Shown piece after piece: positions 14,018 through 20,229 of a stretch of DNA of 20,229 bases. The notes beneath the pieces are model-generated. The model was not told the DNA's origin, did not search any database, and saw nothing but the letters and a program-made list of their open reading frames with translations. The DNA is from Dehalococcoidia bacterium (GTDB taxonomy: Bacteria > Chloroflexota > Dehalococcoidia > JACVQG01 > JAHKAY01). The stretch lies in contig JASLXN010000006.1 in the NCBI GenBank assembly GCA_030740315.1, forward strand, positions 1,491-21,719, in the 5' to 3' direction. Each line of letters starts with the position of its first letter. Within the stretch, counting starts at the first letter, position 1. The position numbers and the translations under genes are program-made.

Positions 14018-15276
14018 CAGTAACTCCTTTCTTTGTTCCATTCCAGCAGCATCACCTGCACCCGGTCTCCGGCCCGTAGGTGAGTGGTGCCCTCGGGCAC
14101 AACGGCTAGTCCATCCGCCTGCGCCATGGAGGTGAGGATGCCGGAGCCTTGTGGGCCGCTCAGCCTGGCTAATACCTGGCTATTCTGGCGGGAGAGGCAT
14201 ACCCGGGCGTAGTAGCGGCGTCCGTCCCGGTTGGTGACCGGCTCTTCCAGCACCGCATCCATTGTGTATAGGGGAATCTTTCCTTTGCCCATCATTTTTA
14301 GAACGGCGGGCCGCCCGAAGACGGCAAAGGTTATCATGGAACTGACCGGATTGCCGGGCAGCCCTAGGTGTGGTACACGCCTTTCCCCGTGGCGGAACAG
14401 CCCAAAAGCCAGCGGCTTTCCGGGTTTCATGTTCACCGTCCAGAAGTTCATCTCCCCTTCTTGGGCCAGCACATCTTTCACCATGTCATAGTCACCCTTG
14501 GATACGCCGCCGGAAGTGAGTACCAGGTCAGCCTCCATGGCCAGGTGCACCTTTTGCCGTAGGTCTTCCTCCACATCGCGGGCGATGCCCAGCATTCGGG
14601 GAATACCCCCCAGACCCTGGACCTGGGCGGCCAAGGCGTACGTGTTTGAGTCATATATTTGTCCCGGAGGCAGCGCTTCCCCCAAGGGTGTAAGCTCGTT
14701 CCCCGTGCCGATGATGGCCACCACGGGACGGCGGATGGCCGGGACACGCGCCATGCCTAGGGACGCCAGCACGCCTATTTGTGGAGGGTTGAGCACGGTG
14801 TCTCGCTCCAGCACCATGCTGCCCCGGAGGATATCTTCTCCGGCCCGGCGGATGTTTAGCTGGGCCGGTACCTCCCGGCATATTCCGATGTGGGATAGGG
14901 ACTCCCGCTGGTTGCGGCGGTCCTCCTCATCTGTATCCTCAAACTGGACCACGGTGTCTGCCCCCGGCGGTACCGATGCCCCGGTCATGATGCGCACCGC
15001 CTCCCCCAGCCCCACCGGTCCGGTGGGGGGGTCGCCGGCAGCCACCTCCGCAATAACCCGTAGCACCTGGGGGCTGGATGGGGAAGCGCCCTGCGTGCTC
15101 TCCGCCTGTACGGCAAAACCGTCCATGGCCGAGTTGTCGGCAGGGGGCACATCTATGGAGGAGTGGATGTCACGGGACAGCACCTGCCCCATCGCCTTCA
15201 GTAGGGGCGTTTCCTCTTCTTCAAGGTTATTCATAGAGCCAAGGATGCGCTCTAAAGCTTCTTCAACCCTAATCAA
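14017..15276 (-). CDS. moeA: molybdopterin molybdenumtransferase MoeA
   Basis: MoeA inserts molybdate into adenylated molybdopterin to make active molybdenum cofactor. The 419-residue product is full length. It starts with TTG 15276, preceded by GGGGAGGG. Family motifs are present in order: DVPPADNSAMDGFAV near residue 42, IMTGASVPPGADTVVQFED, IIGTGNELTPLGEALPPGQI, the active-site TSGGVSKGDYDMV, VNMKPGKPLAFG, and LGLPGNPVSSMITF. It begins an operon: mobB overlaps its stop, then DUF362 and a hypothetical gene follow. The operon has its own upstream region of about 130 bp. Confidence 0.95.
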   Translation of the reverse strand: MIRVEEALERILGSMNNLEEEETPLLKAMGQVLSRDIHSSIDVPPADNSAMDGFAVQAESTQGASPSSPQVLRVIAEVAAGDPPTGPVGLGEAVRIMTGASVPPGADTVVQFEDTDEEDRRNQRESLSHIGICREVPAQLNIRRAGEDILRGSMVLERDTVLNPPQIGVLASLGMARVPAIRRPVVAIIGTGNELTPLGEALPPGQIYDSNTYALAAQVQGLGGIPRMLGIARDVEEDLRQKVHLAMEADLVLTSGGVSKGDYDMVKDVLAQEGEMNFWTVNMKPGKPLAFGLFRHGERRVPHLGLPGNPVSSMITFAVFGRPAVLKMMGKGKIPLYTMDAVLEEPVTNRDGRRYYARVCLSRQNSQVLARLSGPQGSGILTSMAQADGLAVVPEGTTHLRAGDRVQVMLLEWNKERSY

Positions 15277-15314
15277 TTGCCCTCCCCACAGGCTAGATAA
15301 AGGCGAATTCCATT

Positions 15315-15343
15315 ACTATAACATAATAGTGGCAACTTAGGTA
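15315..15343 (-). promoter_or_regulatory. possible moeA operon promoter
   Basis: On the minus strand TATAGT (15320-15315) is preceded 17-18 bp upstream by TTACCT (about 15344-15339). The -10 box matches 5/6 but the -35 only 3/6. The leader to TTG 15276 would be about 30 nt and contains GGGGAGGG. The surroundings are AT-rich compared with the coding regions. Confidence 0.35.
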
Positions 15344-15393
15344 AGGGGGTGGTTGATTCAGTGAAGATTATCCTCTTGCGTGCCTGCCAACTT

Positions 15394-15432
15394 AAAAAAA
15401 GTCGGCTCAGAAGACGGCTAAGCTAACTGCCG
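15394..15432 (-). terminator. weak possible terminator after the small membrane gene
   Basis: A run of seven T on the minus strand (15400-15394) begins immediately after the stop codon region of the small membrane gene. The preceding GC-rich bases contain TTAGCCGTCT and TGAGCCGACT, which are direct rather than inverted repeats. Only a short stem (CGGC with GCCG) can be drawn, so termination would be inefficient. Confidence 0.25.
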
Positions 15433-15744
15433 GATGAGGGCGGTGTGGTGGTCCGAGAGCCGAATAGAACCAGACCACGGTGGTAACTGTACCCGCAAAG
15501 AAGCCCTGTACCGTATCGGGAAATTTGAGCCTTATCGGGAAAAAGCTGGCCACCACCAGCGAACCGAACAGCAGCACGAAGAAAGCCGTGATGTCCCGCC
15601 GCATTTCGCCCTTACTCAGGGCCTTGCCGTTCCTGTAGCCCAGCAGGACCAGTAGAATTAAGCCAAGAACGAAAGACTCAACACACCAACTAAAATAATC
15701 CGGAGCGGTGCGGTCATGGTAATGGTAATTGCTTCTTTGGCCAT
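15407..15744 (-). pseudogene. small membrane protein gene with a -1 frameshift
   Basis: ATG 15744 has an excellent Shine-Dalgarno (AGGAGGAGGTG, 15761-15751). Its frame reads MAKEAITITMTAPLRIILVG and stops at TAA 15660 after 28 residues. A second frame, open from well upstream with no start of its own, continues with VESFVLGLILLVLLGYRNGK, then a helix (AFFVLLFGSLVVASFFPIRL), and then VQGFFAGTVTTVVWFYS, ending at TGA 15409. Joining them by a one-base backward shift near 15682 gives a protein of about 112 residues with three hydrophobic segments. Around the join no classic slippery heptamer is seen, so a mutation or a base error is more likely than programmed shifting. Function unknown. It lies downstream of uvrC with its own promoter. 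Confidence 0.65.
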
Positions 15745-15811
15745 GTCAGCACCTCCTCCTAAGGCCCCCGCAACGTTCCTGCCTCGGCATCCGGGGCAGC
15801 ATTGATGGTAA

Positions 15812-15817
15812 ATTATA
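15812..15817 (-). promoter_or_regulatory. -10 box of the small membrane gene
   Basis: A perfect TATAAT on the minus strand lies about 68 nt upstream of ATG 15744. No strong -35 box occurs at 17 bp; TTGTCG is present but only 11 bp away. The leader would be about 60 nt and contains the strong AGGAGGAGG site. Confidence 0.4.
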
Positions 15818-15886
15818 CCACCCAAGAGCGACAAGGGGTGCCTCTCTGTGCTTCCTGTCCTGAGTTCTAGGCGCACCGCCAGGTAG

Positions 15887-17698
15887 TTACACCGATTGCT
15901 TGAGCAGATGTGCCAACCTGGTGGTAATGCTTGGGGTGGAGGCGATTTCTTCCAGGGTAGACTCACGAATGGCCCTCACCGAGCCGAAGCGGCGCAGCAA
16001 CTCCTTCCGTCGTCGGGGGCCTATGCCGGGCACCGCATCAAGAGCGGATTGGGTGGCCGAGCGCTGCCGGGTCCGGATATGGTAGCTCAGGGCGTAGCGG
16101 TGGGCCTCGTCCCGGATGCGCTGTAGCATAAGCAGGGCCGGGCTGGAGGGGGATAACGGCAAAGGATGGGGGGAGCCGGGTGCAAACACCTGCTCCTCTT
16201 CTTTGGCTAGGGCCGCCGCAGGTACATTGAGTCCGGCAAGGGAGAGCACCTCAAGGGCGGCGCTTAGTTGCCCCTTGCCGCCGTCCAGGAGCATGAAGTC
16301 GGGTAGGGTATGCCAGGGCCCTACCCCGTTAAAACCCTCGCCCCGGCCCAGGCGGCGGTGCAGCACCTCCCGTAGCATGGCATAGTCATCCTGTGTATCC
16401 CGGTTTCGTATACGGAAGCGGCGGTAATGGGTCGGCTTGGGGCGGCCGTGCTCAAATACCACCATGCCCCCCACCGCCCACGCCCCCTGAATATTAGAAA
16501 TATCGTAGGCCTCAATCCGCTGTGGCAGGCGGCCCAGCCCCAGTGACTGCTGGAGCTGGTGCAGCGCTTCGGCGATGGCGTCAGCAGCGCCTATGCGTGT
16601 GATACGGTATTGCTTAAGCCCCTGGCAGGCGTTCTGGGCCGCCAGGTCCACCAGCCCCTTACCTTCCCCTCTGCGGGGCGAGTGGAGCCTTACAGCGCCC
16701 CCGCGGCGTTCCTTCAGCCAGCCCACCAACAGGCTGGAGTCCGTCATCGGGTGCTGGAGGAGTATAAGCGGGGGGATATTGGGCGAAGAGCCGTAGAACT
16801 GCTGCAGGAAGCCGGCCATGATGTCTGGTGGTGTCTCGTCTCGGGCACCCTCCACTACATAAGGCTCCCGGCCTATCAGCCGTCCCCCCCGGATAAAGAA
16901 CACCTGTATGTAGGCCATGTCACGGGCTTCGGCCATGGCCACCACATCCACATCCTTCCGCAGGGTGGAGGAGATTTTCTGGCTCTCGGTCACGCCCTTC
17001 ACGGCGGCAATCTGGTCCCGGAGCACCGCCGCTCTCTCGAAGTCCAGCACTCTAGAGGCCTCCTCCATGCGCCGCCTGAGCTCCCGCTGCACGGCCTGGT
17101 CCCGCCCCTCCAGGAAGAGGATAACCTGCCGTATAACCCGGCGGTATTCGGACTCGGCGGCAGCGCCCACACAGGGGCCTATGCACCGGTGAATATCGTA
17201 TTTCAGGCATGCCCGCTTGTCGGTACCGGTAATGTTACGGTTGCAAGTGCGGAACGGGAAAAGCTTCCTGAGCACCGCCATGGTCTGGCGCACAGAGCGC
17301 GCGGATGCATACGGGCCAAAGTAGCGGGAGCCGTCCTGCTCCCAGTTGCGAGTGACATAGATGCGTGGCCACTTCTCCTGCAACTCTATCTTCAGGTACG
17401 GGTAGGACTTATCGTCCTTCAGGTGTACATTGAATCTTGGGCGGTGCTGTTTGATGAGGTTGTATTCAAGGATAAGCGCTTCCTGCTCGGAATCGGTCAC
17501 GATGAACTCCAGGTCTTCCACTCGCTCCATCAACTGCTCCACCTTGGATGACAGCGTGTGGGGTGGAGCAAAATAGGAACGGACCCGGTTACGCAGGACA
17601 GCCGCCTTGCCTACATACAAAACCTCCCCATGGGCGTTTTTGAACCAGTAGACGCCGGGCGCTTGAGGTAGCGCCGGCAGCTTTTCCTCGGCCAGCAA
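15887..17698 (-). CDS. uvrC: excinuclease ABC subunit C
   Basis: UvrC makes both incisions in nucleotide excision repair together with UvrA and UvrB. The 603-residue product is the normal length. Domains in order: GIY-YIG nuclease at the N-terminus (GVYWFKNAHGEVLYVGKA, about 15-32), a cysteine cluster (CNRNITGTDKRACLKYDIHRC region, about 150-170), the UVR domain with MEEASRVLDFERAAVLRDQI near 210, the RNase H-like nuclease with ayDISNIQGAWAVGGMVVFE and LLDGGKGQL, and a double helix-hairpin-helix at the end (VPGIGPRRRKELLRRFGS). The start is TTG 17698, two bases after the TAG of a small basic gene, so translation is probably coupled to it; only a weak GAGG is visible. Confidence 0.96.
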   Translation of the reverse strand: MLAEEKLPALPQAPGVYWFKNAHGEVLYVGKAAVLRNRVRSYFAPPHTLSSKVEQLMERVEDLEFIVTDSEQEALILEYNLIKQHRPRFNVHLKDDKSYPYLKIELQEKWPRIYVTRNWEQDGSRYFGPYASARSVRQTMAVLRKLFPFRTCNRNITGTDKRACLKYDIHRCIGPCVGAAAESEYRRVIRQVILFLEGRDQAVQRELRRRMEEASRVLDFERAAVLRDQIAAVKGVTESQKISSTLRKDVDVVAMAEARDMAYIQVFFIRGGRLIGREPYVVEGARDETPPDIMAGFLQQFYGSSPNIPPLILLQHPMTDSSLLVGWLKERRGGAVRLHSPRRGEGKGLVDLAAQNACQGLKQYRITRIGAADAIAEALHQLQQSLGLGRLPQRIEAYDISNIQGAWAVGGMVVFEHGRPKPTHYRRFRIRNRDTQDDYAMLREVLHRRLGRGEGFNGVGPWHTLPDFMLLDGGKGQLSAALEVLSLAGLNVPAAALAKEEEQVFAPGSPHPLPLSPSSPALLMLQRIRDEAHRYALSYHIRTRQRSATQSALDAVPGIGPRRRKELLRRFGSVRAIRESTLEEIASTPSITTRLAHLLKQSV

Positions 17699-17699
17699 A

Positions 17700-17819
17700 C
17701 TAAAGCTTGCCTCGCAATCTCATCCGCTTACGCATCAACCGGCTCCACCGGCTGTGCTTGCGGGTCTTGCCTTTATTCCACTTCTTTTTCTGAGAAGCCT
17801 TGCCCGAAGTTCCTGCCAT
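17700..17819 (-). CDS. 39-residue highly basic protein upstream of uvrC
   Basis: ATG 17819 is preceded by a strong Shine-Dalgarno, GAGAGGAGGTGA. The protein reads MAGTSGKASQKKKWNKGKTR, then a tryptophan (HSRWSRLMRKRMRLR) and ends GKL; about 17 of 39 residues are lysine or arginine. Size, charge and the KxR-rich helix resemble tiny ribosomal or ribosome-associated proteins, but I cannot match a named family such as bL34, bL36 or bTHX. TAG at 17702-17700 is two bases from the uvrC TTG, so the two genes form one transcript. A promoter with a short leader lies upstream. The strong ribosome-binding site makes a real gene likely. Confidence 0.7.
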   Translation of the reverse strand: MAGTSGKASQKKKWNKGKTRKHSRWSRLMRKRMRLRGKL

Positions 17820-17850
17820 TCACCTCCTCTCTTTAAAGATTACCAACCCA

Positions 17851-17880
17851 ATTGTAGACCATATAGCCCCGGCTGAACAA
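17851..17880 (-). promoter_or_regulatory. promoter of the small basic gene and uvrC
   Basis: On the minus strand TTGTTC (17880-17875) and TACAAT (17856-17851) have an 18-bp spacer. The leader to ATG 17819 would be about 25 nt and contains the GAGGAGGTGA ribosome-binding site. Confidence 0.5.
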
Positions 17881-18079
17881 GGCAGTGGGTCGAGTCCGTT
17901 AAGCAAACCTTTTTCTTCCCGCCCTCCCGTCCAGTTGTATATCTGTGAGGGGCATATCCACACCCTCGCCAAAAGGACTCTGCCCCTTTGGAATCCTCGT
18001 TAATCAACAATCTCAGATGGCCACCTTGAAACCGCTCGTTCCTCAGGTCTTGTACAAATGAGGGAGACCCGTAACTCCG

Positions 18080-18108
18080 TTGTCTCGGCCAGCCTGTTCT
18101 GGTATCAT
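18080..18108 (+). promoter_or_regulatory. promoter of the carboxyltransferase cluster
   Basis: TTGTCT (18080-18085) and TATCAT (18103-18108) are 17 bp apart. Transcription from about 18115 gives a 25-nt leader with GGGGGAAG (18129-18136) just before ATG 18141. Confidence 0.5.
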
Positions 18109-18140
18109 AATGGCACTAAAATTGATACGGGGGAAGTCTC

Positions 18141-19691
18141 ATGGCCATTGAGGAGAAACTGGAGGCCCTGAAGAGCCTCCGCAAGCAAGCCCAGTTGGGG
18201 GGTGGCCAGAAGCGTATTGACGCCCAGCATGCTAGGAACAAGCTCACCGCCAGGGAGCGCCTCAACATCCTCTTCGACCCAGATACATTCCAAGAGCTTG
18301 ATAGCTTCGTCGTTCACCGCACTACCGATTTCGGCCTTGCCGACCAGAAAACTTTGGGGGACTCGGTAATCACCGGCTATGGCCTCATCAACAACCGGGT
18401 GGCCTTCGCCTTCGCCCAGGACTTCACTGTCTTCGGCGGCTCCCTCTCCGAGGTGGTGGCGGAGAAAATAGTCAAGGTCATGGACATGGCCATGAAAATG
18501 GGCGCTCCTATTATTGGGCTAGAGGACTCCGGCGGCGCCCGTATACAGGAAGGAGTAGTAAGTCTCAAGGGATACGGCGATATCTTCCTGGGCAACACCC
18601 TGGCCTCCGGGGTCATACCCCAGATTTCTGTGATTATGGGCCCCTGTGCGGGGGGCGCGGTGTATTCCCCCGGCATCACCGATTTCATCTTCATGGTCCG
18701 GGGCACCAGCCAGATGTTTATCACCGGGCCGGATGTCATAAAGGCGGTGACTGGTGAGGAGATAAGCCAGGAGGCCCTGGGCGGGGCTATTGCTCATGCC
18801 AGCCGGTCCGGGGTGTGCCATTTCGTTGCCGAGTCCGACGAGGAATGTCTGAACTCGGTGCGATATCTTCTGAGCTTCCTGCCCCAGAACAACGTGGAGG
18901 ACCCCCCGTCTAAGGAGACGGAGGATGACCCCGACCGTGCCGACGATGAACTGCACCTTGTAGTGCCCGATGACCCGGTGAAGGCGTATGACATGAAACA
19001 AGTAATATGCCGTGTGGTGGACTCCGGTGAGTTCTTGGAAGTGCACAAGCGCTTCGCCGCCAACATGATTGTGGGCTTCGCCCGGTTTAACGGCCGCCCG
19101 GTGGGCATAGTGGCCCAACAGCCGGCACACGCCGCCGGCGTACTGGACAGCAACGCATCGGTCAAAGGCGCCCGCTTCGTGCGCTTTTGCGACGCTTTCA
19201 ACATCCCTCTGGTCACCTTCACCGACGTCCCCGGGTTTATGCCGGGTGTGGAGCAGGAGCACGGCGGCATCATACGCCACGGGGCCAAGCTCATCTATGC
19301 TTATGCCGAGGCCACTGTGCCCAAGGTATCGGTCATCACTCGCAAGGCCTACGGGGGGGCCTATGTGGTGATGAGCAGCAAGCACCTGCGGGGAGACATC
19401 AACTATGTATGGCCCACCGGTGAAATCGCCGTTATGGGGCCGGACGGGGCGGTAAACATCGTCTTCCGGAACGAGATTTCAAATTCGGAGGACCCAGAGC
19501 AGACCCGGAAGGAGTTGATTGCGGACTACAAGGCCCGGTTCGCCAATCCCTACATGGCCGCCGCCCGGGGCTACCTGGACGATGTCATAGACCCCCGCAC
19601 CACCCGTTCCAAGGTCATAAAGGCCCTGGAGATGCTGCGCAACAAGAAGGACACCAACCCCCCCAAGAAACACGGCAATATTCCGCTGTAG
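18141..19691 (+). CDS. acyl-CoA carboxyltransferase, 12S/PccB/MmdA type
   Basis: The 516-residue protein is the biotin-dependent carboxyltransferase that moves a carboxyl group between biotin and an acyl-CoA, most often propionyl-CoA/methylmalonyl-CoA. Two crotonase-like halves are visible. The N-terminal half has GLEDSGGARIQEGVVSLKGY and IMGPCAGGAVYSPGITDFIF, with the oxyanion-hole glycines. The C-terminal half has FTDVPGFMPGVEQEHGGIIR and KAYGGAYVVMSSKHL. In the actinobacterial enzymes the residue after GGAY is Asp for propionyl-CoA specificity and Ile for broader use; here it is valine (V409). It could be MmdA, PccB or a transcarboxylase 12S subunit. The next two genes favour a transcarboxylase-type or multi-subunit carboxylase cluster. 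ATG 18141 has GGGGGAAG upstream; the next gene starts at the base after the stop. Confidence 0.93.
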   Translation: MAIEEKLEALKSLRKQAQLGGGQKRIDAQHARNKLTARERLNILFDPDTFQELDSFVVHRTTDFGLADQKTLGDSVITGYGLINNRVAFAFAQDFTVFGGSLSEVVAEKIVKVMDMAMKMGAPIIGLEDSGGARIQEGVVSLKGYGDIFLGNTLASGVIPQISVIMGPCAGGAVYSPGITDFIFMVRGTSQMFITGPDVIKAVTGEEISQEALGGAIAHASRSGVCHFVAESDEECLNSVRYLLSFLPQNNVEDPPSKETEDDPDRADDELHLVVPDDPVKAYDMKQVICRVVDSGEFLEVHKRFAANMIVGFARFNGRPVGIVAQQPAHAAGVLDSNASVKGARFVRFCDAFNIPLVTFTDVPGFMPGVEQEHGGIIRHGAKLIYAYAEATVPKVSVITRKAYGGAYVVMSSKHLRGDINYVWPTGEIAVMGPDGAVNIVFRNEISNSEDPEQTRKELIADYKARFANPYMAAARGYLDDVIDPRTTRSKVIKALEMLRNKKDTNPPKKHGNIPL

Positions 19692-19889
19692 GTGGTAGTG
19701 GAAGCTAAGAAGCGCATGGCCGCAACCCTGGCCGCAATCGCTTGTTACATTGAGGGGGAGGCCACGCCACCCCCTGCCGGGCACAGCCCGTGGCTCCACA
19801 TGGGGCGCAGAGAGCAGATGCTCCGACGGGACCCCCGCCGGTGGCGGCGGAATAGAAGGGAGGTCTATGACCGCTCAGCGTGGAGGTAA
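19692..19889 (+). CDS. small linker-like subunit between the two carboxyltransferases
   Basis: GTG 19692 directly follows the stop of the 12S-type gene, and the 65-residue frame overlaps the next gene by 23 bases. The protein has an N-terminal helix (VVEAKKRMAATLAAIACYIE), a proline-rich bend (TPPPAGHSPWLHMGRREQML) and a very basic end rich in Arg and Trp. It has no biotin motif (MKM) and no membrane segment. Similar helix plus SPW-xx-GR-x-xx-M pieces occur, as I remember, in small proteins encoded with acyl-CoA carboxylases of anaerobic bacteria and in tails of OadG-like subunits. A role tethering the subunits is inference. There is no good Shine-Dalgarno, so coupling to the upstream gene is likely. 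Confidence 0.7.
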   Translation: MVVEAKKRMAATLAAIACYIEGEATPPPAGHSPWLHMGRREQMLRRDPRRWRRNRREVYDRSAWR

Positions 19890-20229
19890 GCCCAACCCAC
19901 TGAAGATTACCGACACCACTTTTCGAGACGCTCACCAGTCCGTCTTAGCTACCCGCATGGTAACAGAGGATATGGAGGCCATGGCTGAGGGCATGGACAA
20001 GGTGGGGTTCCACTCTATGGAGGTGTGGGGTGGGGCCACCTTTGATGTGGCCACCCGGTTCCTCAACCAGGACCCGTGGGAACGTGTCAGGGCCCTCAAG
20101 CGGCTGCTCAAGAAAACCCCGTTGCAGATGCTGCTGCGGGGCCAGAACCTAGTGGGGTACCGACACTACGCCGACGACGTGGTGCGGGCCTTTGTGGGCC
20201 AGTCCTGTGAGGTCGGTATTGATATATTT
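19867..20229 (+). CDS. pyruvate/oxaloacetate carboxyltransferase (5S/OadA-like), partial
   Basis: ATG 19867 follows AGAAGGGAGG at good spacing, and the frame is open for 121 codons to the end of the window, so the 3' part is missing. The N-terminus shows ITDTTFRDAHQSVLATRMVT (14-33), the signature of the DRE-TIM-type carboxyltransferase domain of pyruvate carboxylase, oxaloacetate decarboxylase alpha and transcarboxylase 5S. D21 and R20 are the expected metal and substrate residues, and MEVWGGATFDVATRFL and MLLRGQNLVGYRHYADDVV follow. Whether a biotinyl domain is fused at the C-terminus cannot be seen. It overlaps the small subunit gene and belongs to one transcript with the 12S-type gene. 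Confidence 0.93.
   Translation, partial: MTAQRGGKPNPLKITDTTFRDAHQSVLATRMVTEDMEAMAEGMDKVGFHSMEVWGGATFDVATRFLNQDPWERVRALKRLLKKTPLQMLLRGQNLVGYRHYADDVVRAFVGQSCEVGIDIF

Larger units (their letters stand above)
17820..18140. other. 321-bp divergent intergenic region
   Basis: This spacer separates the uvrC transcript (minus) from the carboxyltransferase genes (plus). It holds a promoter for each direction at its two ends. The middle part, about 17885-18075, is of mixed composition with a T-rich patch (cctttttcttcc, 17907-17918), and I see no gene, repeat or RNA structure in it that I can support. Confidence 0.6.

Noticed and set aside
13370..14041. mobB starting at 14041
   Set aside because: The ribosome-binding site AAAGGAG lies after that codon and before ATG 14017, which also begins right at the conserved core.
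15658..15690. Programmed -1 frameshift in the small membrane gene
   Set aside because: No X-XXY-YYZ slippery site or downstream pseudoknot was seen, so mutation or sequence error is preferred.
16559..17551. 330-codon plus-strand ORF opposite uvrC
   Set aside because: uvrC is unmistakable on the other strand; this is a long shadow frame caused by GC-rich codon use.
17800..18003. 67-codon plus-strand ORF in the uvrC spacer
   Set aside because: It overlaps the promoter and ribosome-binding site of the basic protein on the other strand, lacks its own ribosome-binding site, and has no recognisable pattern.

Overview
The window looks like chromosomal DNA of an anaerobic, fairly GC-rich bacterium, most likely an uncultured member of Chloroflexota (class Dehalococcoidia or a relative). 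This placement is inference. It rests on the mix of gene families: a DUF6125-type protein, a PflX-type radical SAM enzyme, a 2-hydroxyacyl-CoA dehydratase-type subunit, molybdenum cofactor genes, and a 12S/5S-type carboxyltransferase pair joined by a small subunit. No tRNA, rRNA, CRISPR array, phage gene or transposase gene was seen. Nearly all of the sequence is housekeeping or metabolic genes.

Layout. Bases 1-1304 are on the minus strand: the start of an HgdB/BcrC-like dehydratase subunit with a very good promoter, a spacer with a 43-nt near-perfect palindrome, and mobA. A 290-bp divergent spacer with inverted repeats and a near-leaderless promoter leads to plus-strand ybeY and a DUF6125 gene interrupted by an in-frame TAG at codon 9. 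Bases 2676-6091 are a DNA replication and repair block, dnaX-ebfC-recR-recO. Bases 6251-9950 are a tightly coupled run: membrane site-2-type protease, tyrA, aroA, remA-like, gmk. Bases 10020-12182 hold an isochorismatase-family hydrolase, a small frameshifted ORF, a PflX-like radical SAM protein and an acylphosphatase.

From 12179 to 17819 the genes are on the minus strand. One operon reads moeA-mobB-DUF362-hypothetical; upstream of it lie a frameshifted small membrane gene, then uvrC and a 39-residue basic protein. At 18141 the plus strand resumes with a 12S-type acyl-CoA carboxyltransferase, a 65-residue linker-like protein, and the start of a 5S-type (pyruvate/oxaloacetate) carboxyltransferase that runs off the end.

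How the genes work together. mobA, mobB and moeA finish and mature the molybdenum cofactor. tyrA and aroA belong to aromatic amino acid synthesis. dnaX, ebfC, recR, recO and uvrC serve replication and repair. The carboxyltransferase cluster resembles the two catalytic parts of methylmalonyl-CoA:pyruvate transcarboxylase and could link propionyl/methylmalonyl-CoA to pyruvate/oxaloacetate.

The most notable points are the carboxyltransferase cluster with its small subunit, an EPSP synthase with class II motifs and alanine at the glyphosate-site glycine, a YbeY with aspartate in place of the third zinc histidine, promoters placed so close to start codons that transcripts should be leaderless or nearly so, and four small genes each one base away from an intact reading frame. 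No clearly novel multi-gene system was found.
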